Shown: positions 38,341 through 48,635 of the stretch, piece by piece
How the letters are laid out: every line of letters starts with the position of its first letter
Numbering within the stretch: the first letter of the stretch is position 1
Assembly (NCBI RefSeq): GCF_000590475.1
Contig: NZ_CP007441.1
Location: 1,866,660-1,930,659, forward strand
DNA length: 64,000 nt
Reading direction: 5' to 3'
From: Stutzerimonas stutzeri
GTDB lineage: Bacteria > Pseudomonadota > Gammaproteobacteria > Pseudomonadales > Pseudomonadaceae
Made by a program: the position numbers and the translations under genes
Notes under the pieces: model-generated
Seen by the model: only the letters and a program-made list of their open reading frames with translations
Told to the model about the DNA's origin: nothing
The model's database searches: none

Positions 38341-39224
38341 CACTTCCTACCCCCGGCCAGCGCTTTCGTGACGCGGTGGCCAGTGAACACCCGCTGCAGG
38401 TAGTTGGCGCGATCAACGCCAATCATGCGCTGCTTGCCAAGCGTGCCGGTTTCAAGGCGATCTACCTGTCGGGTGGTGGCGTCGCAGCCGGATCGCTTGG
38501 CCTGCCGGATCTCGGCATCAGCGGGCTGGATGACGTACTGACCGATGTACGCCGGATTACCGATGTTTGCGATCTGCCGCTGTTGGTTGATGTCGATACC
38601 GGCTTCGGCTCATCGGCCTTCAATGTGGCGCGCACCGTTAAGTCGATGATCAAGTTCGGCGCCGCAGCGATTCATATCGAGGATCAGGTCGGCGCCAAGC
38701 GTTGTGGTCATCGGCCCAACAAGGAAATCGTCTCGCAGCAGGAAATGGTTGATCGGATCAAGGCAGCCGTCGACGCGCGTACCGACGACAGCTTCGTGAT
38801 CATGGCGCGTACCGATGCGCTGGCGGTCGAGGGGCTCGAATCTGCGCTGGAGCGCGCCCAGGCCTGCATTGAGGCCGGAGCGGATATGGTTTTCCCGGAA
38901 GCGATCACCGAGCTGTCGATGTACAAGCTGTTCGCCGAAAAGGTCGGTGCGCCGGTTCTGGCCAACATTACCGAATTCGGCTCGACACCGTTGTTCACAA
39001 CCGAGGAGCTGGCCAGTTCCGACGTCTCCTTGGTGCTGTACCCATTGTCTGCCTTCCGCGCCATGAACCGGGCGGCAGAGAATGTCTACACCGCCATTCG
39101 CCGCGACGGAACGCAGAAGAATGTCATCGACACCATGCAGACCCGCATGGAGCTGTACGAGCGCATCAACTATCACGCCTTCGAGCAAAGCCTCGACGCG
39201 CTGTTTGCCCAGAAAAAAGGCTGA
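38337..39224 (+). CDS. prpB: 2-methylisocitrate lyase
   Basis: PrpB splits 2-methylisocitrate into succinate and pyruvate, the last step of propionate oxidation. The 295-residue protein has the isocitrate-lyase-superfamily loop KRCGHRPNK with the catalytic cysteine near residue 122, [10 protein letters not shown], and [12 protein letters not shown]. It starts in the overlap with the GntR gene. Length and motifs are normal for PrpB. Confidence 0.96.
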   Translation: MTLPTPGQRFRDAVASEHPLQVVGAINANHALLAKRAGFKAIYLSGGGVAAGSLGLPDLGISGLDDVLTDVRRITDVCDLPLLVDVDTGFGSSAFNVARTVKSMIKFGAAAIHIEDQVGAKRCGHRPNKEIVSQQEMVDRIKAAVDARTDDSFVIMARTDALAVEGLESALERAQACIEAGADMVFPEAITELSMYKLFAEKVGAPVLANITEFGSTPLFTTEELASSDVSLVLYPLSAFRAMNRAAENVYTAIRRDGTQKNVIDTMQTRMELYERINYHAFEQSLDALFAQKKG

Positions 39225-39302
39225 GGCCTGAGCGGGCAATCCAAGCGCCCAGCGAGTGAGCAATTTGCAGTATCCAGAACAAATTCAATTAAGGAGAAAG
39301 CA

Positions 39303-40430
39303 ATGGCTGAGGCAAAAGTATTGAGTGGCGCAGGCCTGCGTGGCCAGGTTGCTGGGCAGACTGCTTTGTGCACGGTCGGTAAGACCGGCGCGGGCCTGAC
39401 CTACCGCGGATACGACGTACGGGATCTGGCGGCACAGGCTGAATTCGAGGAAGTCGCCTACCTGCTGTTCTATGGTGAGCTGCCGACGGTTCGGCAGCTT
39501 GCCGATTACAAGACACGCCTGCAGGGCATGCGTGATCTTCCAGCTGCGCTTAAAGAGGTGCTGGAGCGGATCCCGGCCGATGCGCATCCGATGGACGTGA
39601 TGCGTACCGGCGCTTCTGTGCTGGGTACGCTGGAGCCGGAACATTCATTCGAGCAGCAGCGCGATGTCGCCGAACGTCTGATGGCGGCATTTCCAGCGAT
39701 AATGTGCTACTGGTATCGCTTCACGCATGAGCAGCAGCGGATCGAATGTACCAGCGACGAGGCTACCCTAGGCGGGCATTTCCTGACGCTGCTGCACGGC
39801 AAGAAGCCGAGCGAGCTTCACGTCAAGGTGATGAACGTCTCCCTGATTCTCTACGCGGAGCATGAGTTCAACGCTTCGACTTTCACCGCGCGCGTCTGCG
39901 CCTCGACCTTGTCGGACATGTACTCCTGCGTCACCGGCGCCATCGGCTCGCTGCGCGGTCCGTTGCATGGCGGTGCCAACGAGGCGGCCATGGACATGAT
40001 CCAGCAATGGACGTCGCCAGAAGAAGCGATGCAGGGCATCCTCGGCATGCTCGAGCGCAAGGACAAGATCATGGGTTTCGGCCATGCAATCTATAAGGAA
40101 TCCGATCCGCGCAACGAAGTCATCAAGGTCTGGGCGAAGAAACTGGCCGAAGAAGTAGGCGATACCGTCCTGTTTCCGGTATCGGTTGCCGTCGACGAGA
40201 CCATGTGGGCGCAGAAGAAGCTGTTCCCCAATGCCGACTTCTACCATGCCTCCGCGTATCACTTCATGGGGATCCCGACCAAGTTGTTCACGCCGATCTT
40301 TGTCTGCTCGCGGGTCACCGGCTGGGCGTCCCATGTCATCGAACAACGGGCCAACAATCGCATCATCCGGCCAAGCGCCGAGTATGTTGGTCCGGAACAG
40401 CGCCAGGTCGTCCCGATCGCTGAGCGCTGA
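39303..40430 (+). CDS. prpC: 2-methylcitrate synthase
   Basis: PrpC condenses propionyl-CoA with oxaloacetate to 2-methylcitrate. The 375-residue protein has the citrate-synthase fold with GLTYRGYDVRDLAA, the catalytic histidines in GPLHGGANEAAM and MGFGHAIYKESDPRNE, and a catalytic aspartate near PNADFYHASAYHFMGIP. Short length (375 against about 430 for GltA) and context support methylcitrate over citrate synthase. ATG 39303 follows AAGGAG. Confidence 0.95.
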   Translation: MAEAKVLSGAGLRGQVAGQTALCTVGKTGAGLTYRGYDVRDLAAQAEFEEVAYLLFYGELPTVRQLADYKTRLQGMRDLPAALKEVLERIPADAHPMDVMRTGASVLGTLEPEHSFEQQRDVAERLMAAFPAIMCYWYRFTHEQQRIECTSDEATLGGHFLTLLHGKKPSELHVKVMNVSLILYAEHEFNASTFTARVCASTLSDMYSCVTGAIGSLRGPLHGGANEAAMDMIQQWTSPEEAMQGILGMLERKDKIMGFGHAIYKESDPRNEVIKVWAKKLAEEVGDTVLFPVSVAVDETMWAQKKLFPNADFYHASAYHFMGIPTKLFTPIFVCSRVTGWASHVIEQRANNRIIRPSAEYVGPEQRQVVPIAER

Positions 40431-40442
40431 GCCTGATCGAGA

Positions 40443-40472
40443 ACGGCGAGACCGCGCCGGCGGTCTCGCCGT
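40443..40472. promoter_or_regulatory. Perfect 13-pair hairpin between prpC and acnD
   Basis: ACGGCGAGACCGC (40443-40455) pairs perfectly with GCGGTCTCGCCGT (40460-40472) over a GCCG loop. There is no T-run after it. Within an operon this is more likely an mRNA-stability or partial-termination element than a terminator. Confidence 0.7.
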
Positions 40473-40511
40473 CCCGCTCTTGCGAACATCCCACTGGATT
40501 GAGTCTTAGGC

Positions 40512-43109
40512 ATGAATACAGAACACCGCAAACCACTGCCCGGCACGTTGCTGGACTACTTCGATACACGCGCCGCGGTCGAAGCTATCCAGACCGGGGC
40601 CTACGACAAACTCCCCTATACCTCGCGCGTGCTGGCCGAACAGCTGGTGCGGCGTTGCGATCCGGCCATCTTGATCGATTCGCTGAGACAGATCATAGAG
40701 CGGCGCCGCGATCTGGATTTCCCCTGGTATCCGGCGCGCGTGGTCTGTCATGACATCCTAGGTCAGACCGCGCTGGTGGATCTGGCCGGGCTGCGCGATG
40801 CGATTGCCGAGCAGGGCGGTGATCCGGCCAAGGTCAATCCTGTGGTGCCGACCCAGTTGATCGTCGACCACTCGCTTGCCGTCGAATATGCCGGCTTCGA
40901 TCCGGACGCATTTGAGAAGAACCGTGCCGTCGAAGAGCGTCGCAACGAGGATCGCTTTCATTTCATCGAGTGGACCAAGACGGCATTCAAGAATGTCGAT
41001 GTGATCCCGGCTGGCAACGGGATCATGCACCAGATCAACCTGGAGAAGATGTCGCCAGTGATCCAGGCCCGTGGCGGCATCGCCTTTCCGGACACCTGCG
41101 TCGGAACCGACAGCCACACCCCGCACGTCGACGCGCTCGGTGTAATCGCCGTTGGCGTCGGCGGACTGGAAGCCGAAACGGTGATGCTCGGCCGCGCATC
41201 GATGATGCGACTGCCGGATATCACCGGCGTTCGGCTGACCGGCAAGCGTCAGCCCGGTATCACAGCAACTGATATTGTCCTGGCATTGACCGAGTTCCTG
41301 CGCAAGGAACGCGTGGTCGGTGCTTACGTAGAGTTCTTCGGTGACGGCGCCGCCAGCCTGACCATCGGCGACCGCGCGACGATCTCCAACATGTGCCCCG
41401 AGTACGGCGCCACGGCTTCGATGTTCTATATCGACCAGCAAACCATCGACTATCTGATATTGACCGGTCGTGAACCGGAACAGGTGGCACTGGTGGAAAA
41501 CTACGCAAAGACTACCGGGCTGTGGGCTGATGCGCTGGTCGATGCGGAATATGAGCGGGTCCTGGAGTTCGATCTGTCGAGCGTCGAGCGCACCATGGCC
41601 GGTCCGTCCAACCCGCATCGCCGCCTACCGACTTCGGCGTTGCACGAGCGCGGTATCGCCACTGACCTGGACAAGGCATTGGCCGAGGAAGAGCAAGGGC
41701 TGATGCCCGATGGCGCGGTGATCATTGCCGCTATCACCAGCTGTACCAATACCTCCAATCCGCGCAACGTCGTGGCAGCCGGCCTGTTGGCGAAGAAAGC
41801 CAACGAATTGGGACTGGTGCGTAAGCCATGGGTGAAGACTTCGTTCGCGCCAGGTTCGAAAGTCGCGAAGCTTTATCTGGAGGACGCCGGTCTTCTAACC
41901 GAACTGGAAAAGCTCGGCTTTGGCATCGTCGCCTACGCCTGCACCACCTGCAACGGCATGTCCGGTGCGCTGGATCCAACGATCCAGCAGGAAATCATCG
42001 ACCGTGACCTGTATGCCACTGCCGTGCTCTCGGGTAACCGCAACTTCGATGGACGCATTCACCCATATGCCAAGCAGGCGTTCCTGGCATCACCACCGCT
42101 AGTGGTCGCCTATGCCATCGCCGGCACCGTGCGTTTCGATATCGAGAAGGATGTGCTCGGCCATGATCAGGCGGGCAGTCCAGTCACGCTCAAGGATCTT
42201 TGGCCGAGTGACGAAGAGATCGACCGCATTGTCGCCGCGTCGGTCAAGCCGGAGCAGTTCAAGCAGATCTACATTCCGATGTTCGATCTGGGGACGGTGG
42301 TAGAGGCGGAAAGCCCGCTGTATGACTGGCGTCCGATGTCGACCTACATCCGTCGTCCGCCTTACTGGGAAGGCGCTCTCGCAGGTGAGCGCGCGCTCAA
42401 GGGCATGCGCCCACTGGCGGTGCTGCCGGACAACATCACCACTGATCACCTGTCGCCATCCAACGCGATCCTGCTCGACAGCGCTGCCGGCGAATACCTC
42501 GCCAAGATGGGCCTGCCAGAAGAGGACTTCAATTCTTACGCCACGCACCGCGGCGATCACCTGACCGCTCAGCGCGCCACCTTCGCCAATCCGCAATTGA
42601 TCAATGAGATGGCGGTGGTCGATGGGCAGATAAAGAAAGGATCGCTGACCCGCGTCGAGCCGGAAGGCAAGGTGATGCGGATGTGGGAAGCCATCGAAAC
42701 CTACATGACCCGCAAGCAGCCGTTGATCATTATTGCTGGCGCCGATTACGGGCAGGGTTCATCCCGCGATTGGGCCGCGAAAGGCGTTCGGTTGGCAGGC
42801 GTAGAGGCGATCGTGGCCGAGGGCTTCGAGCGGATCCACCGTACCAATTTGGTAGGCATGGGTGTGCTGCCTCTCGAATTCAAGCCGGGCACCACACGCT
42901 TGACGCTGGGGATCGATGGTAGCGAATCCTATGACGTGATCGGTGACCGTACGCCGCATGCCACGCTGACCGTGGTGATAACCCGCAAGAGTGGCGAACG
43001 TGTCGAGGTGCCGGTCACCTGTCGCCTCGATACGGCGGAAGAGGTATCGATCTATGACGCCGGCGGGGTGTTGCAGCGCTTCGCGAAGGACTTTCTCAAC
43101 CAATCCTGA
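40512..43109 (+). CDS. acnD: Fe/S-dependent 2-methylisocitrate dehydratase
   Basis: AcnD, an aconitase-A-like enzyme, dehydrates 2-methylcitrate in organisms that use the AcnD/PrpF route instead of PrpD. The 865-residue protein has the [4Fe-4S] ligands at ITSCTNTSNP (first cysteine) and YACTTCNG (second and third), a GTDSHTPHVDALG segment, and the C-terminal swivel domain with GADYGQGSSRDWAAKG. The length fits AcnD rather than AcnA (about 890-910). It lies in the prp operon between two hairpins. Confidence 0.96.
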   Translation: MNTEHRKPLPGTLLDYFDTRAAVEAIQTGAYDKLPYTSRVLAEQLVRRCDPAILIDSLRQIIERRRDLDFPWYPARVVCHDILGQTALVDLAGLRDAIAEQGGDPAKVNPVVPTQLIVDHSLAVEYAGFDPDAFEKNRAVEERRNEDRFHFIEWTKTAFKNVDVIPAGNGIMHQINLEKMSPVIQARGGIAFPDTCVGTDSHTPHVDALGVIAVGVGGLEAETVMLGRASMMRLPDITGVRLTGKRQPGITATDIVLALTEFLRKERVVGAYVEFFGDGAASLTIGDRATISNMCPEYGATASMFYIDQQTIDYLILTGREPEQVALVENYAKTTGLWADALVDAEYERVLEFDLSSVERTMAGPSNPHRRLPTSALHERGIATDLDKALAEEEQGLMPDGAVIIAAITSCTNTSNPRNVVAAGLLAKKANELGLVRKPWVKTSFAPGSKVAKLYLEDAGLLTELEKLGFGIVAYACTTCNGMSGALDPTIQQEIIDRDLYATAVLSGNRNFDGRIHPYAKQAFLASPPLVVAYAIAGTVRFDIEKDVLGHDQAGSPVTLKDLWPSDEEIDRIVAASVKPEQFKQIYIPMFDLGTVVEAESPLYDWRPMSTYIRRPPYWEGALAGERALKGMRPLAVLPDNITTDHLSPSNAILLDSAAGEYLAKMGLPEEDFNSYATHRGDHLTAQRATFANPQLINEMAVVDGQIKKGSLTRVEPEGKVMRMWEAIETYMTRKQPLIIIAGADYGQGSSRDWAAKGVRLAGVEAIVAEGFERIHRTNLVGMGVLPLEFKPGTTRLTLGIDGSESYDVIGDRTPHATLTVVITRKSGERVEVPVTCRLDTAEEVSIYDAGGVLQRFAKDFLNQS

Positions 43110-43125
43110 GCGCGTCGCCAGGCTT

Positions 43126-43150
43126 CGCTGCTGCGCAAAAGGCAGCAGCG
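43126..43150. promoter_or_regulatory. Hairpin between acnD and prpF
   Basis: CGCTGCTGC pairs with GCAGCAGCG (nine perfect pairs) over a seven-base loop. No T-run follows. Confidence 0.6.
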
Positions 43151-43214
43151 TCGCGCCTTGAGAGTCGAATCCGTTTCCGCCCAGCGGGTCATGTATTTAA
43201 TGAGGCAGATTTCC

Positions 43215-44408
43215 ATGGTTCACGCACCGCAACTGAAAATTCCGGCCACCTATATGCGCGGCGGCACCAGCAAGGGCGTGTTTTTCCGCCTTGAGGATCT
43301 GCCGCCTGCGGCGCAGGTCCCGGGCGAGGCGCGGGACAAACTGTTCATGCGTGTCATCGGCAGTCCCGACCCTTATGGCAAGCACACCGACGGTATGGGC
43401 GGCGCGACGTCTAGTACCAGTAAATGCGTCATCCTGTCCAAGAGCGACCGCCCTGAACATGACGTCGAATACCTGTATGGCCAGGTTTCGATCGACAGCG
43501 CCTTCGTCGACTGGAGCGGCAACTGCGGTAACTTATCCACGGCTGCAGGCGCGTTTGCGCTGCATGCCAGGTTGGTCGACCCGGAACGGGTCCCGCGGGA
43601 CGGCGTCTGCAGCGTGCGTATCTGGCAGGCCAATATCGGCAAGACGATCATTGCGCATGTGCCGGTCAGCAACGGTGAAGTACAGGAAACCGGCGACTTC
43701 GAGCTGGATGGCGTGACGTTTCCGGCTGCGGAAATCATGCTTGAGTTCCTCGATCCCGCCGACGAGGGGGAAGGTGAGGGCGGCGGTTCGATGTTCCCCA
43801 CGGGCAATCTGACCGACTCACTCGAGGTGCCAGGCGTCGGCGTCCTGAAAGCGACCATGATCAATGCGGGTATCCCGACGATCTTCATCAATGCTGATGA
43901 AATAGGGCTCACCGGTAGTGAACTGCAGGATGCGATCAATGGGGACCCGAAGACGCTGGCGATGTTCGAGCGGATTCGTGCCCACGGCGCGTTGCGCATG
44001 GGCCTGATCAAGACGATCGACGACGCCGTGAAGCGGCAACACACGCCCAAGGTCGCCTTTGTTGCCAAGCCGCGAGACTACATCTCATCCAGCGGCAAAG
44101 CCGTTCGCGTTTCAGATATCGATCTGCTGGTGCGTGCCCTGTCGATGGGCAAGCTGCACCACGCGATGATGGGTACCGCGGCGGTCGCCATCGGTACGGC
44201 CGCCTCGATTCCGGGCACGTTGGTCAATCTGGCGACCGGAGGCGGGGATCGCTCGGAGGTTGTGTTTGGGCACCCGTCCGGCACGTTAAAAGTAGGTGCC
44301 GAAGCGCGCCAGTTGAACGGCGAATGGACGGTGGTCAAAGCCAGCATGAGCCGCAGCGCGCGGATATTGATGGAAGGATGGGTGCGTGTGCCCGGCGATG
44401 GGCTCTGA
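43215..44408 (+). CDS. prpF: 2-methylaconitate isomerase PrpF
   Basis: PrpF isomerises trans-2-methylaconitate to the cis form so that the AcnD route can proceed. The 397-residue protein shows the two-domain diaminopimelate-epimerase-like fold with YMRGGTSKGVFFR near the start and a long glycine-rich conserved core. ATG 43215 has GAGG nine bases upstream; the upstream frame from 43158 is not used. It closes the operon: no prpD follows. Confidence 0.95.
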   Translation: MVHAPQLKIPATYMRGGTSKGVFFRLEDLPPAAQVPGEARDKLFMRVIGSPDPYGKHTDGMGGATSSTSKCVILSKSDRPEHDVEYLYGQVSIDSAFVDWSGNCGNLSTAAGAFALHARLVDPERVPRDGVCSVRIWQANIGKTIIAHVPVSNGEVQETGDFELDGVTFPAAEIMLEFLDPADEGEGEGGGSMFPTGNLTDSLEVPGVGVLKATMINAGIPTIFINADEIGLTGSELQDAINGDPKTLAMFERIRAHGALRMGLIKTIDDAVKRQHTPKVAFVAKPRDYISSSGKAVRVSDIDLLVRALSMGKLHHAMMGTAAVAIGTAASIPGTLVNLATGGGDRSEVVFGHPSGTLKVGAEARQLNGEWTVVKASMSRSARILMEGWVRVPGDGL

Positions 44409-44495
44409 TTGCGAACGTCGAAACTGGGCATGGCCTAGGGTATGCGGTCGGCGGCACGTTGACCGGCAGCCCGAAGACCGAGGGGTTTAATGCAG

Positions 44496-44520
44496 AAAGT
44501 CCGCACTAAGCGGACTTTTT
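44496..44520 (+). terminator. Terminator of the prp operon
   Basis: AAAGTCCGC (44496-44504) pairs with GCGGACTTT (44510-44518) over ACTAA, followed by Ts. The As on the other side allow it to act for ppsR as well. Confidence 0.85.
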
Positions 44521-44540
44521 GTTGTCTAGCAGAACGGCAC

Positions 44541-45359
44541 CTATTTGAGCCGGCGCTCGACGCCTTTCTCGACAAGGATCTTGGCGGATATTTCCTCCAC
44601 CGAGAAATGCGTGGAGTTGATGTAATTGATGTTCTCGCGGCGGAAGAGGTTTTCCACTTCGCGAACTTCGAACTCGCACTGAGCGAAGCTGGCGTAGCGG
44701 CTGTTCGGTTTGCGCTCGTTGCGAATCGCGGTCAATCGGTCTGGGTCGATGGTCAGGCCAAAAAGCTTGTCCCGGTGGGTTTTGAGAGCGGTAGGTAGTT
44801 GCAAGCGTTCCATGTCGTCTTCGGTCAGCGGGTAATTGGCTGCCCGGATGCCGTACTGCATGGCCATGTAGAGGCAGGTGGGCGTTTTGCCGCACCTGGA
44901 GACGCCGACCAAAATCAGATCCGCCTTGTCGTAGTAGTGCGTACGGGCACCGTCATCGTTGTCCAGGGCGAAATTGACGGCGTCGATTCGCTCCATGTAG
45001 TTGGCGTTATGGCCGATCGAATGGGATTTGCCGACCGAATAGGAGGAACGTGACATCAGCTCATGTTCCAGCGGAGCAAGGAAGGATGAAAAGATGTCGA
45101 TCATGAAACCGTTGGACTCAGCCAGGATATCGCGGATTTCCTGGTTCACCAGCGTATCGAATATGATCGGGCGCGCGCCGTCGCTTTCCGCCGCTTTATT
45201 GATTTGCTGTACCATTGCCCGCGCTTTTTCGGCCGTGTCGATATACGGCCGGGTGAGCTTGGTGAAGTTGATGGTTTCGAACTGTGCCAACAGGCTTTGG
45301 CCGAGTGTTTCGGCCGTAATCCCGGTACCGTCGGATATAAAAAATGCAGTTCGTTTCAT
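44541..45359 (-). CDS. ppsR: PEP synthase regulatory protein (kinase/pyrophosphorylase)
   Basis: PpsR inactivates PEP synthase by ADP-dependent phosphorylation of a threonine beside the catalytic histidine, and reactivates it by phosphate-dependent removal. The 272-residue DUF299 protein has [12 protein letters not shown] at the start and the P-loop [10 protein letters not shown] near residue 152. It is divergent from its target gene ppsA, with 155 bases between starts. The length matches the family. Confidence 0.95.
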   Translation of the reverse strand: MKRTAFFISDGTGITAETLGQSLLAQFETINFTKLTRPYIDTAEKARAMVQQINKAAESDGARPIIFDTLVNQEIRDILAESNGFMIDIFSSFLAPLEHELMSRSSYSVGKSHSIGHNANYMERIDAVNFALDNDDGARTHYYDKADLILVGVSRCGKTPTCLYMAMQYGIRAANYPLTEDDMERLQLPTALKTHRDKLFGLTIDPDRLTAIRNERKPNSRYASFAQCEFEVREVENLFRRENINYINSTHFSVEEISAKILVEKGVERRLK

Positions 45360-45372
45360 TGCGCCTGGGACC

Positions 45373-45401
45373 TTAAGTCAAGAACGGTTCTCAGCTATAG
45401 T
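45373..45401 (+). promoter_or_regulatory. Candidate ppsA promoter
   Basis: TATAGT (45396-45401) is a good -10 element. At the right distance (17 bases) upstream is a weak -35, TTAAGT (45373-45378). It would give a leader of about 105 bases. A poor -35 suggests that an activator is needed. Confidence 0.35.
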
Positions 45402-45514
45402 AGGCCCCTTCGCCGAGCCTCGATTGGCGGCATTGTTACTTATTTTGCAGGGCCAGACCACCGTGCCGCGGATGGGCACGAACCGAGTTTCCAACACAAC
45501 GTGGAGAGATCACC

Positions 45515-47887
45515 TTGGTAGAGTACGTAGTTTCCCTCGATAAGCTCGGCAATCATGATGTTGAGCGTGTAGGGGGCAAGAACGCCTCCCTTGGCGAGAT
45601 GATCAGCAACCTCGCAGGTGCGGGTGTTTCGGTACCTGGAGGTTTCGCCACCACGGCCCAGGCCTATCGTGATTTCATGGAGCTCAGCGGTCTCAACGAG
45701 CAAATCCATGCGCTTCTCGATGCATTGGATGTCGATGACGTGAATGCTCTTGCCAAGGCGGGCTCGCAGATTCGCGGTTGGGTGATGGAAGCTGAATTTC
45801 CGCCGCAACTGGATGCGGATATCCGTACCGCCTTTGCAGAAATGGCCGGCGGTAATGACAACATGGCGGTCGCGGTTCGCTCCTCCGCCACCGCTGAAGA
45901 CCTGCCGGATGCTTCATTCGCCGGTCAGCAAGAAACCTTCCTCAATATTCGTGGCGTAGACAACGTGATCCGCGCTACCAAGGAAGTGTTCGCCTCGCTC
46001 TTCAACGATCGTGCAATCGCCTATCGCGTGCACCAGGGCTTCGATCACAAGCTGGTCGCACTCTCCGCGGGCGTTCAGCGTATGGTCCGCTCCGAGACCG
46101 GCACCGCCGGTGTGATGTTCACCCTGGACACCGAGTCCGGCTTCCGCGACGTGGTATTCATCACCGGCGCCTATGGCTTGGGCGAGACCGTTGTGCAGGG
46201 CGCGGTGAACCCAGACGAGTTCTATGTTCACAAGCACACCCTGGAAGCCGGTCGTCCCGCCATCCTGCGCCGGAACCTGGGCAGCAAGGCGATCAAGATG
46301 GTCTATGGCGAAGAAGCCAGCGCCGGCAAATCGGTCAAAACCGTGGAAGTCGATCAGGCCGAGCGCATGCGTTTCTGTCTGAGCGACGCCGAAGTCGCCA
46401 ACCTTGCCCGGCAGGCCATGACCATCGAGAAGCATTACGGTCGCCCGATGGACATCGAGTGGGCCAAAGATGGCGATGACAATCAGCTGTATATCGTTCA
46501 GGCGCGTCCGGAAACCGTAAAGAGCCGCAGCAGCGCCAACGTCATGGAACGCTACCTGCTCAAGGAAAAGGGTACTGTCCTGGTCGAAGGCCGCGCTATC
46601 GGCCAGCGCATCGGCGCCGGCCCGGTGAAGATCATTCGCGACGTTTCCGAGATGGACAAAGTGCAGCCCGGCGACGTACTGGTGTCGGACATGACCGACC
46701 CTGACTGGGAACCGGTAATGAAGCGCGCCAGTGCCATCGTTACCAACCGCGGCGGCCGCACCTGCCACGCGGCCATTATTGCTCGTGAGCTGGGTATTCC
46801 GGCGGTTGTTGGTTGCGGTAATGCAACCGAGCTGCTGCAGGATGGCCAGCGCGTCACCGTCACTTGCGCTGAGGGCGACACCGGCCTCATTTTCGAAGGT
46901 GAGCTGGGCTTCGATATTCGTCAGAATTCCATCGATGCCATGCCTGATCTGCCGTTCAAGATCATGATGAACGTCGGCAACCCGGACCGTGCATTCGACT
47001 TCGCTCAGCTGCCGAACGCCGGTGTCGGTTTGGCGCGACTTGAATTCATCATCAATCGTATGATCGGCGTTCATCCAAAAGCACTGTTGAATTTCGAAGG
47101 TCTGCCGGCAGATATCAAGTCCAGCGTCGAAAAGCGTATCGCGGGCTATGGCGATCCGGTCGACTTCTACGTTGAGAAACTCGTCGAGGGCGTGAGTACG
47201 CTGGCTGCCGCATTCTGGCCGAAGAAGGTCATTGTGCGTTTGTCCGATTTCAAGTCCAACGAATACGCCAACCTGATCGGAGGCAAGCTTTACGAGCCGG
47301 AAGAAGAGAACCCGATGCTCGGCTTCCGCGGTGCTTCGCGCTACATCAGCGAATCCTTCCGCGATTGTTTCGAACTCGAGTGTCGGGCGATGCGCAAGGT
47401 TCGCGATGAGATGGGGCTGACCAACGTCGAATTGATGGTGCCGTTTGTACGGACGCTGGGCGAAGCTTCACAGGTCATCGACATTCTCGGCCAGTTCGGC
47501 CTCAAGCGTGGCGAAAACGGCCTGCGTATCATCATGATGTGCGAGCTGCCATCCAACGCATTGCTGGCCGATGAGTTCCTTGAGTTCTTCGACGGCTTCT
47601 CCATCGGCTCCAACGACATGACCCAGCTGACGTTGGGTCTGGACCGCGACTCTGGCATCATCGCGCACCTGTTCGATGAGCGTAACCCGGCGGTGAAGAA
47701 GCTGCTGGCGAACGCGATCGAAGCGTGCAACAAGGCGGGCAAATACATTGGCATTTGCGGTCAGGGTCCGTCGGATCATCCGGATCTGGCCAAATGGTTG
47801 ATGGAACAGGGTATCGAGAGCGTGTCGCTGAACCCCGACTCCGTATTGGATACGTGGTTCTTCCTGGCTGACGCCGAGATCAAATAA
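45515..47887 (+). CDS. ppsA: Phosphoenolpyruvate synthase
   Basis: PpsA makes PEP from pyruvate and ATP (AMP + phosphate released) for gluconeogenesis on C2-C3 carbon sources. The 790-residue protein has an N-terminal ATP-binding domain ([11 protein letters not shown]), the swivelling phosphohistidine domain with [14 protein letters not shown] near residue 420, and the C-terminal PEP/pyruvate barrel with [17 protein letters not shown]. The threonine in GGRTCH is the PpsR target. The start is TTG 45515 with GGAGAG upstream, as in other pseudomonads. Confidence 0.96.
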   Translation: MVEYVVSLDKLGNHDVERVGGKNASLGEMISNLAGAGVSVPGGFATTAQAYRDFMELSGLNEQIHALLDALDVDDVNALAKAGSQIRGWVMEAEFPPQLDADIRTAFAEMAGGNDNMAVAVRSSATAEDLPDASFAGQQETFLNIRGVDNVIRATKEVFASLFNDRAIAYRVHQGFDHKLVALSAGVQRMVRSETGTAGVMFTLDTESGFRDVVFITGAYGLGETVVQGAVNPDEFYVHKHTLEAGRPAILRRNLGSKAIKMVYGEEASAGKSVKTVEVDQAERMRFCLSDAEVANLARQAMTIEKHYGRPMDIEWAKDGDDNQLYIVQARPETVKSRSSANVMERYLLKEKGTVLVEGRAIGQRIGAGPVKIIRDVSEMDKVQPGDVLVSDMTDPDWEPVMKRASAIVTNRGGRTCHAAIIARELGIPAVVGCGNATELLQDGQRVTVTCAEGDTGLIFEGELGFDIRQNSIDAMPDLPFKIMMNVGNPDRAFDFAQLPNAGVGLARLEFIINRMIGVHPKALLNFEGLPADIKSSVEKRIAGYGDPVDFYVEKLVEGVSTLAAAFWPKKVIVRLSDFKSNEYANLIGGKLYEPEEENPMLGFRGASRYISESFRDCFELECRAMRKVRDEMGLTNVELMVPFVRTLGEASQVIDILGQFGLKRGENGLRIIMMCELPSNALLADEFLEFFDGFSIGSNDMTQLTLGLDRDSGIIAHLFDERNPAVKKLLANAIEACNKAGKYIGICGQGPSDHPDLAKWLMEQGIESVSLNPDSVLDTWFFLADAEIK

Positions 47888-47899
47888 TCGCGGTGGCAA

Positions 47900-47925
47900 A
47901 AAAAAGGGCGCCTGCGCCCTTTTTT
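47900..47925 (+). terminator. ppsA terminator
   Basis: AAAAAAGGGCG pairs with CGCCCTTTTTT over CCTG: an A-run, a GC stem and a T-run, a classical intrinsic terminator. Confidence 0.9.
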
Positions 47926-48087
47926 GCGTGGATGCGGCTGGCGGGGCCCGTTGGATGCGTATCGACCATCCGTGGTGCCGATTCCAATGCGGTATTGGCA
48001 GGTTCAGCGTGTCGTTCACATTTTCGCGGCGCCAGTATGGTGAATGCTGGTGCCTGCGTCAGAGATCCCACTTGGAGGAGATTTACC

Positions 48088-48576
48088 ATGCAATATGTCA
48101 CTCCCGATCTGTGCGACGCCTACCCGGAGCTGGTGCAGGTAGTGGAGCCGATCTTCAGCAATTTTGGGGGCCGCGACTCCTTTGGTGGGCAGATCGTGAC
48201 CATCAAGTGCTTCGAGGATAATTCGCTGGTCAAGGAGCAAGTGGATGTCGACGGCACCGGCAAGGTGCTGGTGGTGGACGGCGGTGGCTCGTTACGACGC
48301 GCATTGCTGGGCGACATGCTTGCAGAAAAGGCGGCCCGTAACGGCTGGGAAGGGCTGGTCATCTACGGCTGCATCCGCGATGTCGACGTGATTGCCCAGA
48401 CCGAGCTCGGCGTACAGGCACTGGCCACTCATCCAATGAAGACAGACAAGCGTGGCATTGGCGACCTCAACGTTCCGGTAACCTTCTGCGGGGTTACATT
48501 CCGTCCAGGTGAGTATGTGTATGCCGACAACAACGGCATTGTCGTTTCGCCTGAAATGCTGAAGATGCCTGGCTAA
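48088..48576 (+). CDS. rraA: Regulator of ribonuclease activity A
   Basis: RraA binds the C-terminal scaffold of RNase E and lowers its activity, changing mRNA decay. The 162-residue protein starts [15 protein letters not shown] and has [28 protein letters not shown], the conserved site of the RraA/HMG-aldolase-like fold. Some relatives are oxaloacetate decarboxylase or HMG aldolases, so annotation by family alone needs care. ATG 48088 is preceded by GGAGGAG. The longer frame from 47893 covers the ppsA terminator and is not coding. Confidence 0.92.
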   Translation: MQYVTPDLCDAYPELVQVVEPIFSNFGGRDSFGGQIVTIKCFEDNSLVKEQVDVDGTGKVLVVDGGGSLRRALLGDMLAEKAARNGWEGLVIYGCIRDVDVIAQTELGVQALATHPMKTDKRGIGDLNVPVTFCGVTFRPGEYVYADNNGIVVSPEMLKMPG

Positions 48577-48596
48577 TTGCAGGCGTTCGGTTACCC

Positions 48597-48620
48597 AAGC
48601 CCGGCTATGCCGGGCTTTTT
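48597..48620 (+). terminator. rraA terminator
   Basis: AAGCCCGGC pairs with GCCGGGCTT over TAT, followed by a run of Ts. It also lies just before the cmaX ribosome site. Confidence 0.9.
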
Positions 48621-48635
48621 GCGATTGAAGGTGAT

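Noticed and set aside
45914..47074. 386-codon open frame on the minus strand
   Set aside because: Antisense to ppsA, whose motifs and length are beyond doubt; the product has no family resemblance.
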